From assembly GCA_964345075.1 (NCBI GenBank), contig CAYFPS010000003.1, forward strand, positions 124,001 through 188,000: 64,000 nt of DNA. Direction: 5' to 3'. Made by a program: the position numbers and the translations under genes. The DNA comes from CAYFPS01 sp964345075. GTDB taxonomy: Bacteria > CAIWAD01. A model generated the notes under the pieces. That model was not told the DNA's origin. It was given only the letters and a program-made list of their open reading frames with translations, and made no database searches. This document shows, piece by piece, positions 26,067 to 34,627 of the stretch; position 1 is the first letter of the stretch; each line of letters opens with the position of its first letter.

Positions 26067-26996
26067 ATGGAAGACAGGCACCTGCTCAGCCGTTATCTGG
26101 ACCATTGCCGCTATGAACGCGGCCTTTCCGAAAATACGCTGAGTGCCTACGAGCACGACCTGCTGCGCTATCTGGACGGGCTGGAAACACTGGGCACAAG
26201 TGCCCTTGAAGTGGACATTCACGGGCTTGAGCGCCTGATGGGTCTGCTGGCCGATTACGGTCTCTCCGTGCGCAGCCAATCCCGGGCGGTCAGTGTGATA
26301 CGCGGCCTGCATGCCTGGCTGGCTGCCGAAGAGCTTCGTCCTTCCGATCCTGCCCGCCTGCTGGAAACGCCGCGACTGATCCGTCCCCTGCCACGCACCT
26401 TGAGCGGCCCGGAGATTCTGCGCCTGCTGGAGCTGCCAGCAGAGGAGCCGGGCAGCCTTGGTCATTACCTTCGTCTGCGTGATACAGCCCTGCTTGAAAC
26501 AGCCTATGGCAGCGGGCTGCGCGTCAGCGAACTGATCGGTTTGGGATTCCAGCACCTCTTGAAGGAAGAGGGGCTCATTCGCGTGATCGGCAAAGGTTCA
26601 AAGGAGCGGGTTGTGCCGCTGGGCGAACACGGCTGGAAGGCCCTTGAAGCCTGGATGAGCGAGGGCCGTCCGCGCATTCTGGATCGCTGCAAAAGTGCCG
26701 AGCGGCGGCGGGATGGGGCCTGGCGCATTTTCCTGAATCATCTGGGCGGGCCGCTGACACGCATGGGCTTCTGGAAGATCCTGCGCAAGCGACTGAACCA
26801 GTCTGGTCTTTCCGGCGAGTATCATCCACACAGCCTGCGTCACAGTTTTGCCACTCACCTGCTGGAGGGGGGCGCCAGTCTGCGCGCCGTGCAGGAAATG
26901 CTGGGTCACGCGGATATCGGGACCACGCAGATTTACACTCATGTGGATCGCGAATTCCTGCGCAGGCAATACCAGAGCCATCACCCGCGGCCCTGA
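26067..26996 (+). CDS. Tyrosine recombinase XerC/XerD
   Basis: 309 aa. An N-terminal SAM-like core-binding domain (YERGLSENTLSAYEHDL) is followed by the catalytic domain: Arg in YGSGLRVSELI, Lys in GKGSKERVVPLG, HSLRHSFATHLLEGG, GHADIGTTQIYTHV with the final His and Tyr. Typical length and position for a chromosome-dimer resolvase acting at dif with FtsK. XerC versus XerD cannot be decided. A frame back to 25878 overlaps recJ and is not used. Confidence 0.93.
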   Translation: MEDRHLLSRYLDHCRYERGLSENTLSAYEHDLLRYLDGLETLGTSALEVDIHGLERLMGLLADYGLSVRSQSRAVSVIRGLHAWLAAEELRPSDPARLLETPRLIRPLPRTLSGPEILRLLELPAEEPGSLGHYLRLRDTALLETAYGSGLRVSELIGLGFQHLLKEEGLIRVIGKGSKERVVPLGEHGWKALEAWMSEGRPRILDRCKSAERRRDGAWRIFLNHLGGPLTRMGFWKILRKRLNQSGLSGEYHPHSLRHSFATHLLEGGASLRAVQEMLGHADIGTTQIYTHVDREFLRRQYQSHHPRP

Positions 26997-27728
26997 TTAG
27001 TCCGGCCTTCTGGCCAGCACAATCAGGCTGACACCCAGCGGCATGGCCAGCCGCCCGATCCAGAGCCTTTCCAGCGAGAAGATGTGATACAACAGGGAAT
27101 TGACTGGAGCCGCCGGCAGATCCATGTCTCCGCCCTTGTCGCCAAAGGCCTTCTTGAGCAGCCGAATGCCCAGTACAAGGGGAAAGAGCAGGCTGTTGTA
27201 GTAACTGGAGTAGTCAAGCTCAAAGCCCGCATCCTTCAGGAGCCGGTTCAGCTCGCCCTTGGTGTAGCGCCTGAAGTGCTCGTGCTCTTCATCGTGGCGG
27301 CTCCACAAAAAAGAGAAGGCCGGTACGGTCAGGAGCAGGCGGCCCCCGGGTTTCAGCCTGCCAATCAGCGCCTGCAGGGTTGCACGATCGTCCTTGATAT
27401 GTTCAAGGACATCGGTCAGCAGAATCAGATCCTGCGAGGATTCTTCAAAAGGAATCTCGTCTGGCAGGCTGCCCTGGCGCAGATCGGCCCCATCGCCCAG
27501 CAGGCGACCCGCGTGCTCCAGCGCTCTGGGGGAGGGATCCAGCCCTGCCAGCCGTACATTGCCCGGCAACTGGGAGAGCAGCAGGCCGGTGCCACAGCCA
27601 GCGTCCATGACGCGCATGCCCGGCTTCAGCAGCGGCTTCAGCAGCTTAAGCACAATCCGGGCGCGGGCGCGAAACCAGAAGTGCTCGCGCTGCGTGGCTT
27701 CCATCTGATCGAATAAATGATCCCTCAT
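26997..27728 (-). CDS. SAM-dependent class I methyltransferase
   Basis: About 243 aa. Motif I is MDAGCGTGLLLSQLP; LLTDVLEHIKDD and PGGRLLLTVPAFSFLWSRHDEEHEHFRRYT follow, as in methyltransferases of sugar and lipid glycan clusters. The C-terminus has hydrophobic stretches that may contact membrane. HFWFRAR near the start is a family feature. ATG 27728 is preferred; ATG 27764 is also possible. It converges with xer without spacing. Confidence 0.82.
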   Translation of the reverse strand: MRDHLFDQMEATQREHFWFRARARIVLKLLKPLLKPGMRVMDAGCGTGLLLSQLPGNVRLAGLDPSPRALEHAGRLLGDGADLRQGSLPDEIPFEESSQDLILLTDVLEHIKDDRATLQALIGRLKPGGRLLLTVPAFSFLWSRHDEEHEHFRRYTKGELNRLLKDAGFELDYSSYYNSLLFPLVLGIRLLKKAFGDKGGDMDLPAAPVNSLLYHIFSLERLWIGRLAMPLGVSLIVLARRPD

Positions 27729-27748
27729 GGGGGAAAAGGTAAGGAACC

Positions 27749-28390
27749 CTGCAGGTCCACCCATCCAGCCTGATCGCCTACGATCACGAACTACGCCAGT
27801 CCGGGGCCTTCACTCTGCTTTGCGGAGTGGATGAAGCCGGTCGCGGACCGCTGGCTGGTCCGGTTACGGCTGCTGCCGTGATCCTGCCGCCGGACAGCTC
27901 GCTGATCGGGCTCAACGATTCAAAAAAGCTCAGTGCCCGCAAGAGGCAGGAACTTGAGTCCGTGATACAAGACGAGGCATTGGCCTGGGCTCTGGGCTGG
28001 GCAAGCGCGGCCGAAATCGATCAGCGGAACATCCTGAAAGCGACCTTTCTGGCCATGGGTCGGGCCTTGGCTGGCTTGAACCTCAAGCCCGACTTCATCC
28101 TGGTGGATGGCCGTGACTACCCCTTTGGCGAGATGCCCGGACGCAGCCAGATCAAGGGTGACGCCACCAGCGCCAGCATCGCGGCGGCCAGCATTCTGGC
28201 CAAGGAAGCCCGCGACCGCTATATGCGCGAGCTGGACGAACGCTACCCGGCTTATGGTTTCGCCCGGCATATGGGCTATGGCACCGCCGCGCACATGCAG
28301 GCGATTCGGGAGCTTGGCCCAACACTCGAACACCGCAAGAGTTTCCGCCTGGGATGCGATTCTCTGCAAAGTGAGTTGTTCTCTACTTGA
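27749..28390 (+). CDS. rnhB: Ribonuclease HII (apparent CTG start)
   Basis: Removes RNA from DNA-RNA hybrids. The conserved CGVDEAGRGPLAGPV motif with catalytic Asp-Glu, NDSKKL, VDGRDY, KGDATSASIAAASILAKEARDR and HMGYGTAAHM are all present. The only ATG/GTG/TTG start would be GTG 27827 inside VDEAGRG, cutting off the first beta strand. The open frame continues upstream to 27743, coding for SSLIAYDHELRQSGAFTLLCG, a normal RNase HII N-terminus; CTG 27749 (AAGGA before it) or CTG 27770 are the candidate starts. Confidence 0.9.
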   Translation: MQVHPSSLIAYDHELRQSGAFTLLCGVDEAGRGPLAGPVTAAAVILPPDSSLIGLNDSKKLSARKRQELESVIQDEALAWALGWASAAEIDQRNILKATFLAMGRALAGLNLKPDFILVDGRDYPFGEMPGRSQIKGDATSASIAAASILAKEARDRYMRELDERYPAYGFARHMGYGTAAHMQAIRELGPTLEHRKSFRLGCDSLQSELFST

Positions 28391-28450
28391 TCCACTGAAG
28401 CGCAATCGCAAGTTTGTCACACACCCCCACAATACACCACTGGATGGCCC

Positions 28451-31060
28451 ATGTTCCTCTATCCATTTCTTTCTCTGCTGCTCCTGACAGGCACGGCAAG
28501 TGCCCAGATCATCGAAGAGAGCGGAAGCTTTCAAGGATTCATGGCTGGCGAGGAAAATGCCGCCGCCTATGACAACTGGATCAGTCATGTTGTCGAAGGG
28601 ATTGCCCGACCGGGCTACAATGTCTATGCGCCCCCGGCGCTGGATCCCCAGCTGAACGGCTTTGGCAGTTTTGAGGTTCTCCCGGATAATGCGGCCGGCG
28701 ACGAAGTCCTGCAGCTCTTTGCCGATCTGGCCGACAGCCTGCTTGCCGGCAATGCCGATGGTGCCTGGGCGCGTCTGCAGACAGGGCCGTTGATTGATTA
28801 TGAACTGGTCCGCTTTCAGGACAGCGACAGTGGCCGCGAGCTTCTCATGCTGCGTGAAACACTGGATCTTTCCTACACGGATCCAGGAGATGAGGATACC
28901 GAGGAAGACGATGTCCATGGCAGTTTCCACCACGGCTGGGGCCTCTTCGTGTTCAGCCCGGCTGCGGCCAGACCGCACTGGATGGTGCAGGCGCCCCACC
29001 CCAATGACGACTATCCCAGCCCTTACATGGCCGTTGACCTGTTCCAGAGACACGACGCCGGCCTGCTGATGATCAATGGCGCCGGCCGGGAAGTTGCCTA
29101 CACAGGCGGCGCGGCCGATTACACCAACGGTGAAAGCCTTAGCGACCCCACGCGTAATTGTCGCCATCCCTTTGCCGTGATACACGAGCGTGTGGTCGAG
29201 CATTATCGTGGACAGGGCGAGATCGAGCGTACGATTCAGGTACACAGCTACGACGATGCCAGTCACCGTGACCTGAAGAGCTGCGTTGTCAGCGACGGGC
29301 GCTATCGCCGCCTGCATTCGCAGCCGCTGCTGGATGGAGGCGACGGACACGCCGGGCTCTTCAACAATCTGGCGCAGCCCATGTTTCCCTCAGGCGCTTT
29401 CGGATTCTTCCACGATGCCGTCAATTTGCAGGAATATGTCGCCCATCAGGCCTGGAACACCTTCACGGTTGATGGCGGAACGCCCGGACAGTCCCTGCCG
29501 CTTTACATTTCGGCCAGCCTCTGGGGCCATCCCACCAGTTGTCAGGAGCTCTACAGTCATGACGATCTGCAGGACGGCACCACGGTGGAAGACTGGATAC
29601 ATATTGAGATGGACGAGCTGCCCACGCTGGTTCACGATCTGGGCGAGAACTTCTGGTACCAGATAGATGGCAGCGTGGCCGACTGGAGTCAGTTCGGTCG
29701 GGTACGGCAGTATTACCGCCCGCTCTTTGACGCGCTGGCCACGGCCGAGGACTCGCTGGCTGCAGGGCTCGCAGGCCCCGAACCCACTCAAGTCACGAAT
29801 CTGCAGGTGACGGAAATCGATGTGGATCGCCTGCGCCTGGCCTGGACACCCCTCAAATCAAGCTCTTTTGAGAGCTATGAGATTCTGCTGGACCCCTCTG
29901 GCAACCTGACGGACGATGCCCAGATCCTCGACTTCGGCGATATCCATCAGCTCTGCTGGCCGGCCCTGAAATGGGTTGATGTGGATGGGCTCGACTATCA
30001 GGTGGAATACGCCATCGCCCTGCGTGGGCGGGATCGTCAGGGTAGAAGAGGCGCTTTGAGTGACACGCTCAGGGCCACGCCCGATGACCTGCTGCCGCCG
30101 CGCTTCATTCCGGATTATCCCGATGGGCACAGCCGCTTCTGGATCAGGCCCGATGGCGGAACCGTGACCGTTCGCGTGCTGGATGAAGATCATCTGGTGG
30201 ATCTTTCCAGTCTTGAATGGCGCATGGATGTCAACATGAACGGGGCCTACGATCCTTTCCTGGAGTTCTGGCATACAACAGATATTAGTGGCACGGGTGC
30301 AAGCGTGCTGGTGGACATTGCCCTGCCCGCGCCCGGCTTTACCAGTTTCAGCCGGATCGAGTTCCGCGCCCATGACGATCAGCATCCTGTCTGGGGCTGC
30401 AGCGGCAGCGATGATGAGTGCGGCATTGACGATGACTNNNNNNNNNNGGAAATCGGTGTGGATCCTGATCCGCCCATGGCTTTTGCCGGAACACCTGCCG
30501 TGCAGATTCCAACCGATGGTGGCCTGCGCATTTTATGGGACGGTCAGCCTGCCGACAGCACCTTCTTCAGCCATCAGGTCGCGCTGGATGCAGAGGAGAT
30601 TCTCGATTTCGACAGTGCCAGCATGATCCTCGATCGGCGCGATGTGCTCAGCCTGGGCAACCCGACGATTCATTCGCTGACCCTGGACAGCACCTGGCAG
30701 CCGGGCAGCACGCTCAATCTGCGCCTGCGCGTGATCGATGCGGCGGGTAACGCGGGCCCGGCCTCGGAAAACATGTCCTTTGCCTACTGGAATCCAGAGT
30801 TCTGCCAGACGGAGCTGGAGGTCATCGGCATGCAGGACGCCTGGCTGGATCTGGCCTGGCAAAGCACCTGCACGGTTGAAGGTCTGGCCATTGCCGGATG
30901 GTGGCTGCATGTCACGCAGGACCCCTGGGAGGCCGCTACGGAGGAGAATCGCGTGCAGTTCGTCACTGCCAGTCCCTTGCGCCTGAACTGGAGCGAGCTT
31001 GGCGGCAGGGCCTTCTTTCAGCTGATTCCCGTTCTGGAGCTTGCGCCAGCGCAGGATTGA
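28451..31060 (+). CDS. Large secreted protein of unknown function with fibronectin-like domain
   Basis: About 869 aa including a scaffold gap. Signal peptide MFLYPFLSLLLLTGTASA. Residues about 25-450 form an unrecognised domain rich in aromatic residues, with many His/Asp (FHHGWG, YDDASHRD). A fibronectin-III-like segment follows (TQVTNLQVTEIDVDRLRLAW), then acidic and beta-rich modules to the end. No T9SS tail is seen. It could be a secreted hydrolase or adhesin; I do not recognise the family. No good Shine-Dalgarno precedes ATG 28451. Confidence 0.65.
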   Translation: MFLYPFLSLLLLTGTASAQIIEESGSFQGFMAGEENAAAYDNWISHVVEGIARPGYNVYAPPALDPQLNGFGSFEVLPDNAAGDEVLQLFADLADSLLAGNADGAWARLQTGPLIDYELVRFQDSDSGRELLMLRETLDLSYTDPGDEDTEEDDVHGSFHHGWGLFVFSPAAARPHWMVQAPHPNDDYPSPYMAVDLFQRHDAGLLMINGAGREVAYTGGAADYTNGESLSDPTRNCRHPFAVIHERVVEHYRGQGEIERTIQVHSYDDASHRDLKSCVVSDGRYRRLHSQPLLDGGDGHAGLFNNLAQPMFPSGAFGFFHDAVNLQEYVAHQAWNTFTVDGGTPGQSLPLYISASLWGHPTSCQELYSHDDLQDGTTVEDWIHIEMDELPTLVHDLGENFWYQIDGSVADWSQFGRVRQYYRPLFDALATAEDSLAAGLAGPEPTQVTNLQVTEIDVDRLRLAWTPLKSSSFESYEILLDPSGNLTDDAQILDFGDIHQLCWPALKWVDVDGLDYQVEYAIALRGRDRQGRRGALSDTLRATPDDLLPPRFIPDYPDGHSRFWIRPDGGTVTVRVLDEDHLVDLSSLEWRMDVNMNGAYDPFLEFWHTTDISGTGASVLVDIALPAPGFTSFSRIEFRAHDDQHPVWGCSGSDDECGIDDDXXXXEIGVDPDPPMAFAGTPAVQIPTDGGLRILWDGQPADSTFFSHQVALDAEEILDFDSASMILDRRDVLSLGNPTIHSLTLDSTWQPGSTLNLRLRVIDAAGNAGPASENMSFAYWNPEFCQTELEVIGMQDAWLDLAWQSTCTVEGLAIAGWWLHVTQDPWEAATEENRVQFVTASPLRLNWSELGGRAFFQLIPVLELAPAQD
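30438..30447. other. Scaffold gap (10 N)
   Basis: Lies inside the large secreted protein after an Asp/Glu/Cys-rich stretch (SGSDDECGIDDD). The frame is the same on both sides, but the true length is unknown. Confidence 0.99.
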
Positions 31061-31062
31061 TC

Positions 31063-31091
31063 TTGCAAAGTTCCTTGGCAATCCTTACCAT
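31063..31091 (+). promoter_or_regulatory. Promoter TTGCAA-17-TACCAT before the 50-aa gene
   Basis: TTGCAA (31063-31068), a 17-bp spacer and TACCAT (31086-31091) followed by TTG lie about 60 bp before ATG 31152. Confidence 0.45.
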
Positions 31092-31151
31092 TTGCGTTCG
31101 CCCAAAACCGGCTTAGCGCCGGTGGCAATGAAGAAAACGGAGGATTGATAA

Positions 31152-31304
31152 ATGGCAAAGGTCCAGAAATTCGTCGCCAAGGAAGTCTCGCACGACCGTC
31201 CTGTGCTGAAGGTGACCATGGAGAAGACGGACAAGGGCACGTTCCGTGTCAAGAAGGAAATCGTCTACGTGACGAAGGACAACGAGAAGGAAGTATTGGG
31301 CTAA
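31152..31304 (+). CDS. Small basic protein, 50 aa
   Basis: A compact gene with GGAGG seven bases before ATG 31152, a promoter-like sequence upstream and a terminator immediately downstream. The product (AKVQKFVAKEVSHDRPVLKV..., ending NEKEVLG) is Lys/Val-rich with regularly alternating beta-type patterning, no Cys and no TM. It looks like a small cytosolic RNA- or ribosome-associated protein, but I do not recognise it. Confidence 0.7.
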   Translation: MAKVQKFVAKEVSHDRPVLKVTMEKTDKGTFRVKKEIVYVTKDNEKEVLG

Positions 31305-31328
31305 GCCCGGCTTCAAATCGACCTATCC

Positions 31329-31352
31329 AGGCCTGGCAACGGGCCTTTTTTT
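31329..31352 (+). terminator. Rho-independent terminator
   Basis: AGGCC/GGCCT stem with an 8-base loop followed by seven T, between the 50-aa gene and deoB. Confidence 0.75.
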
Positions 31353-31365
31353 GTTTAGGGGCATT

Positions 31366-32532
31366 ATGAACACAGTCATTCTTCTGGTGCTGGACGGCGT
31401 TGGTGCGGGCGAATTGCCCGATGCCGCCGATTTCGGCGATGTTGGCGCCAATACGCTGGGCAACCTTGCGCGACATCAGTCAGGGCTTAAGCTTCCCACG
31501 CTGCAGAGTCTCGGACTGGGCAATATTCTGCCACTTGAGGGTGTTCCGCCAGTCGATCGTCCACTGGCCTCTTTTGGTCGCATGGCTGAAAAGAGCCGCG
31601 GCAAGGATTCGACTCTCGGGCACTGGGAACTGGCCGGCCTGATCACCGAACAGGCCCTGCCCGTCTACCCGAAGGGCTTCCCGCTCGAGCTGCTCGAGGC
31701 CTGGTGCAAGCGCTGCGAGCTGCCGGGCTGGCTGGGCAACATGCCCGCATCGGGAACGGATATTATTCGTGATCTGGGCAGCGAGCATGTGAAGAGCGGC
31801 AAGCCGATTGTCTACACCAGCGCGGACAGTGTCTTTCAGATTGCCGCGCACGAAGAAGTCATTCCGCTCGATCGTTTGTATCACCTCTGCGAGGTGGCCC
31901 GTGAACTGCTTGTCGGCGAGCACGCCGTGGCGCGTGTCATCGCCCGCCCATTCATTGGCAGTGAGGGCGCCTTTGAACGCACGACCAACCGGCGCGACTT
32001 CAGTCTGGAGCCCTTTGGCCCGACCGCGCTGGACATGGTCGGTCAGGCCGGCGTTGAAGTGATCGCGATCGGCAAGATCAAGGACCTCTTTGCCGGCATC
32101 GGCATTCATCGTCACCTGAAGAGCAAGGGCAATGCTGAAGGCATGGAAATGCTGATTCAGCTGCTTCAGGAGCCCCATGATACTCGCCGCCTGATTCTGC
32201 TGAATCTGGTGGACTTTGACATGCTCTGGGGGCATCGGCTTGATCCCGTCGGTTTCAAGGGCGGACTCGAGGCCTTTGACAAGCGCCTGCCCGATCTGCT
32301 CAAGGTGCTGGAAAGCGATGAACTGCTGATCATGACCGCCGATCACGGCAATGATCCCACCGGCAACAGTACCGATCACAGTCGCGAATATGTGCCGCTG
32401 CTGGTTTACCAGAAAGATCAGGCCGGACGCGACCTGGGTACACGCGCCTGTTTTGCGGATGTGGCCACTTCCATCTGCGAGGCATTCGGTCTTGAAGGCC
32501 CATCCACGGGCAGGAGTTTTTTGGAAGCATAA
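31366..32532 (+). CDS. deoB: Phosphopentomutase
   Basis: 388 aa alkaline-phosphatase-superfamily enzyme interconverting (deoxy)ribose-1- and -5-phosphate in nucleoside salvage. Metal and phosphate sites are visible: LVLDGVGAGELPDA at the start, YTSADSVFQIAAHEE, LVDFDMLWGHRLD and TADHGNDPT. ATG 31366 has AGGGG upstream; the frame extends five codons further without support. It carries its own leader right after the preceding terminator. Confidence 0.95.
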   Translation: MNTVILLVLDGVGAGELPDAADFGDVGANTLGNLARHQSGLKLPTLQSLGLGNILPLEGVPPVDRPLASFGRMAEKSRGKDSTLGHWELAGLITEQALPVYPKGFPLELLEAWCKRCELPGWLGNMPASGTDIIRDLGSEHVKSGKPIVYTSADSVFQIAAHEEVIPLDRLYHLCEVARELLVGEHAVARVIARPFIGSEGAFERTTNRRDFSLEPFGPTALDMVGQAGVEVIAIGKIKDLFAGIGIHRHLKSKGNAEGMEMLIQLLQEPHDTRRLILLNLVDFDMLWGHRLDPVGFKGGLEAFDKRLPDLLKVLESDELLIMTADHGNDPTGNSTDHSREYVPLLVYQKDQAGRDLGTRACFADVATSICEAFGLEGPSTGRSFLEA

Positions 32533-32598
32533 GCGGCTTGGGCAGCTTGCGAGCCCTTTCGCCTTGTGACACATTGCTGGAAAGCACTCTGGAGGAAC

Positions 32599-33576
32599 AT
32601 GAGCACAAGTCCGGTTTCCGATTTTCTGCGGCACCACTACAGGCACTTCAACGCCGCCGCCCTGATTGACGCAGCCAACGATTACACAGCCCATCTGGAA
32701 AAGGGCGGCAAAATGCTCGTGACCCTTGCCGGGGCCATGAGCACGGCCGAACTGGGATTGTCGCTGGCCGAGATGATTCGCCGTGACAAGGTGCACGCCA
32801 TCTCCTGCACGGGTGCCAATCTGGAAGAAGATCTCTTCAACATGGTTGCGCACAACCACTATGTGCGTGTTCCGGGCTACCGCGATCTGGGGCCGGCCGA
32901 TGAGCAGGCGCTGCTGGAAAGGCACCTGAACCGTGTTACAGACACCTGCATTCCGGAGGAAGAAGCGATTCGCCGCCTGGAGCATGCCGTGCTGGACTTC
33001 TGGCAGGAAGCAGATCGCACCGGTCAGCGTTACCTGCCCCACGAATTCATGTACAAGCTGATTCGCAGCGGCGTGCTGGACGAGCATTATCAGATCGACC
33101 CAAAGGATTCCTGGCTGATCGCAGCCTGCGAAAAGAACCTGCCGATGGTGGTTCCCGGCTGGGAAGACAGCACGCTGGGCAACATCTTTGCCGCGCATTG
33201 CATCAAGGGTGATGTCAAGGATCCCCGCGTGATGCGTGGCGGCATTGAATACATGATGGAATTTGCCGGCTGGTACCGTGATACAGCGCCCGCCTCCTCC
33301 ATCGGCTTCTTCCAGATTGGCGGCGGCATCGCGGGTGACTTCCCGATCTGTGTCGTGCCCATGCTGGAGCAGGATCTTGAAGAACACGACACGCCGCTCT
33401 GGGGCTATTTCTGCCAGATCAGCGACTCCACCACCAGCTACGGCTCATACAGCGGCGCCGTTCCCAATGAGAAGATCACCTGGGGCAAGCTGGGACAGGA
33501 CACGCCCAGGCATATCGTCGAATCCGATGCGACCACCGTGGCACCGCTGATTTTCGCACTGGTGATGGGACAGTAG
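32599..33576 (+). CDS. Deoxyhypusine synthase family protein
   Basis: 325 aa, full length for the DHS fold. GAMSTAELG, SCTGANLEEDLFN, ISDSTTSYGSYSGA and ITWGKLG are visible; Lys297 in TWGK corresponds to the catalytic lysine (K329 in human DHS). In eukaryotes and archaea DHS modifies eIF5A; bacteria usually lack eIF5A, and bacterial homologues may act as homospermidine synthase-like enzymes or modify another target. GGAGG precedes ATG 32599. The BMC vertex genes follow within 10 bp, suggesting one operon. Confidence 0.9.
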   Translation: MSTSPVSDFLRHHYRHFNAAALIDAANDYTAHLEKGGKMLVTLAGAMSTAELGLSLAEMIRRDKVHAISCTGANLEEDLFNMVAHNHYVRVPGYRDLGPADEQALLERHLNRVTDTCIPEEEAIRRLEHAVLDFWQEADRTGQRYLPHEFMYKLIRSGVLDEHYQIDPKDSWLIAACEKNLPMVVPGWEDSTLGNIFAAHCIKGDVKDPRVMRGGIEYMMEFAGWYRDTAPASSIGFFQIGGGIAGDFPICVVPMLEQDLEEHDTPLWGYFCQISDSTTSYGSYSGAVPNEKITWGKLGQDTPRHIVESDATTVAPLIFALVMGQ

Positions 33577-33585
33577 GAGGCTGCC

Positions 33586-33864
33586 ATGCTGCTGGGAAAA
33601 GTGATGGGAACTGTCTGGGCCACGCGCAAGGATCCCAAGTTGACGGGCCTCAAATTCCTCCTGGTCAAACATCTGGATTTTGACCTGAGTGAGAAGCAGG
33701 CCTTCAGCGTAGCGGTGGACAGTGTGGGTGCGGGAGCGGGTGAAATCGTGCTCTGCGCCAGCGGCAGTTCGGCGCGCCTGACGGAATCAACCGAAGGCAC
33801 ACCCGTGGACACCGTGATCATGGCGATTGTGGATCGTGTGGATGTTCATGGGGGAGATCAGTGA
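33586..33864 (+). CDS. EutN/CcmL bacterial microcompartment vertex protein (BMC-P), copy 1
   Basis: 92 aa. The start GKVMGTVWATRKDPKLTGLKFLLV and the end VDTVIMAIVDRVDV match the EutN/CcmL OB-fold whose pentamers cap shell vertices. AGGAGG precedes the ATG. The paralogous second copy overlaps its stop. No BMC-H hexamer gene or signature enzyme is in the window. Confidence 0.93.
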   Translation: MLLGKVMGTVWATRKDPKLTGLKFLLVKHLDFDLSEKQAFSVAVDSVGAGAGEIVLCASGSSARLTESTEGTPVDTVIMAIVDRVDVHGGDQ

Positions 33865-34124
33865 ATCTGGCCCGTGTTGTCGGCAAGGTCTGGGCGACCC
33901 GCAAGGTAGCGACGCTGGAGAAGCTGAGCTTTCTTGTGATACAGCCTGTTGATGGTGACGACACGCCCAATGGTGATCGCCTTGCAGCCGTGGACATGCC
34001 GGGCTGCACGCAGGGGCAGCTGGTTTACTACGTAAGCTCCAAGGAAGCAGCCCTTCCCCTGAAGGAAGCCTTAAGCCCGGTGGATGCGACGATTGTGGGA
34101 ATTGTCGATCACGTGGATCGCTGA
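33861..34124 (+). CDS. EutN/CcmL bacterial microcompartment vertex protein (BMC-P), copy 2
   Basis: 87 aa from GTG 33861, overlapping copy 1 by four bases (GTGA). GKVWATRKVATLEKLSFLVIQP and VDATIVGIVDHVDR align well with copy 1, so the two are tandem paralogues, perhaps with different vertex positions or assembling one mixed shell. A GTGATACA octamer (33936) encodes Val-Ile-Gln in the conserved strand. Confidence 0.92.
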   Translation: MNLARVVGKVWATRKVATLEKLSFLVIQPVDGDDTPNGDRLAAVDMPGCTQGQLVYYVSSKEAALPLKEALSPVDATIVGIVDHVDR

Positions 34125-34562
34125 TCAGGCGGCGCCGGAGAGCTTGATTCGTTTGACGAGCAGCACGTGGGTTCCGCTTTCGTCGTGATTCACCTGCACC
34201 TCGTCCATCAGGTGGCGAATGATCAACATGCCGCGACCTGATTCGGCCAGCAGGCTTTCGGGCAGGTCCGATTCGCCGGCAGGGTGTTCTTCGGCAAAAC
34301 GATCATGCCCCCGGTCGCTGATGGAAAGGCTGAGTTCACTGACATCATCCAGCTGCTTCAGGCGCGCCAGTACACGCACGGGAAGCTCCCGTTGCAGGCG
34401 GTTGCCGTGGTAGATGGCATTGTTGACGGCCTCGGTTCCGGCAATAATCAGATCGCCGGTCAGGTCCTCATCCAGCCCCAGCTCGCGAGCAAGCTCGGTC
34501 AGAAAGCCCTCGACCTGATGGATGGCCGCCGGTTCGGATGGAATGCTCAGTTCTCGTTCCAT
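34125..34562 (-). CDS. RsbW-like anti-sigma serine/threonine kinase (HATPase_c_2)
   Basis: About 145 aa GHKL ATPase. AGTEAVNNAIYHGN is the N box, ISDRGHDRF an atypical G1 box, ESGRGMLIIRHLMDEV the G2 box. Such kinases phosphorylate anti-anti-sigma STAS proteins or bind sigma factors in partner-switching stress systems; the partner is not in the window. ATG 34562 leaves the usual short N-terminus; ATG 34598 is an alternative. It converges on the BMC-P pair. Confidence 0.85.
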   Translation of the reverse strand: MERELSIPSEPAAIHQVEGFLTELARELGLDEDLTGDLIIAGTEAVNNAIYHGNRLQRELPVRVLARLKQLDDVSELSLSISDRGHDRFAEEHPAGESDLPESLLAESGRGMLIIRHLMDEVQVNHDESGTHVLLVKRIKLSGAA

Positions 34563-34627
34563 AAGCGCAATCTTAACAATCCTGCGCTGTTCTGTCATCG
34601 CTTAATTGGATGCAAGGAAAGACGACC

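Noticed and set aside
31295..31352. Possible tRNA-Sec from the CTTCAAA sequence near 31307
   Set aside because: No acceptor stem, T-arm or long variable arm; the sequence is the end of the 50-aa gene and its terminator.
31480..33387. Long minus-strand frame of 635 codons over deoB and the DHS gene
   Set aside because: It is the antisense of two clear genes, an effect of high GC and codon bias; the same goes for the long antisense frames at 27920-29350 and 58633-60327.
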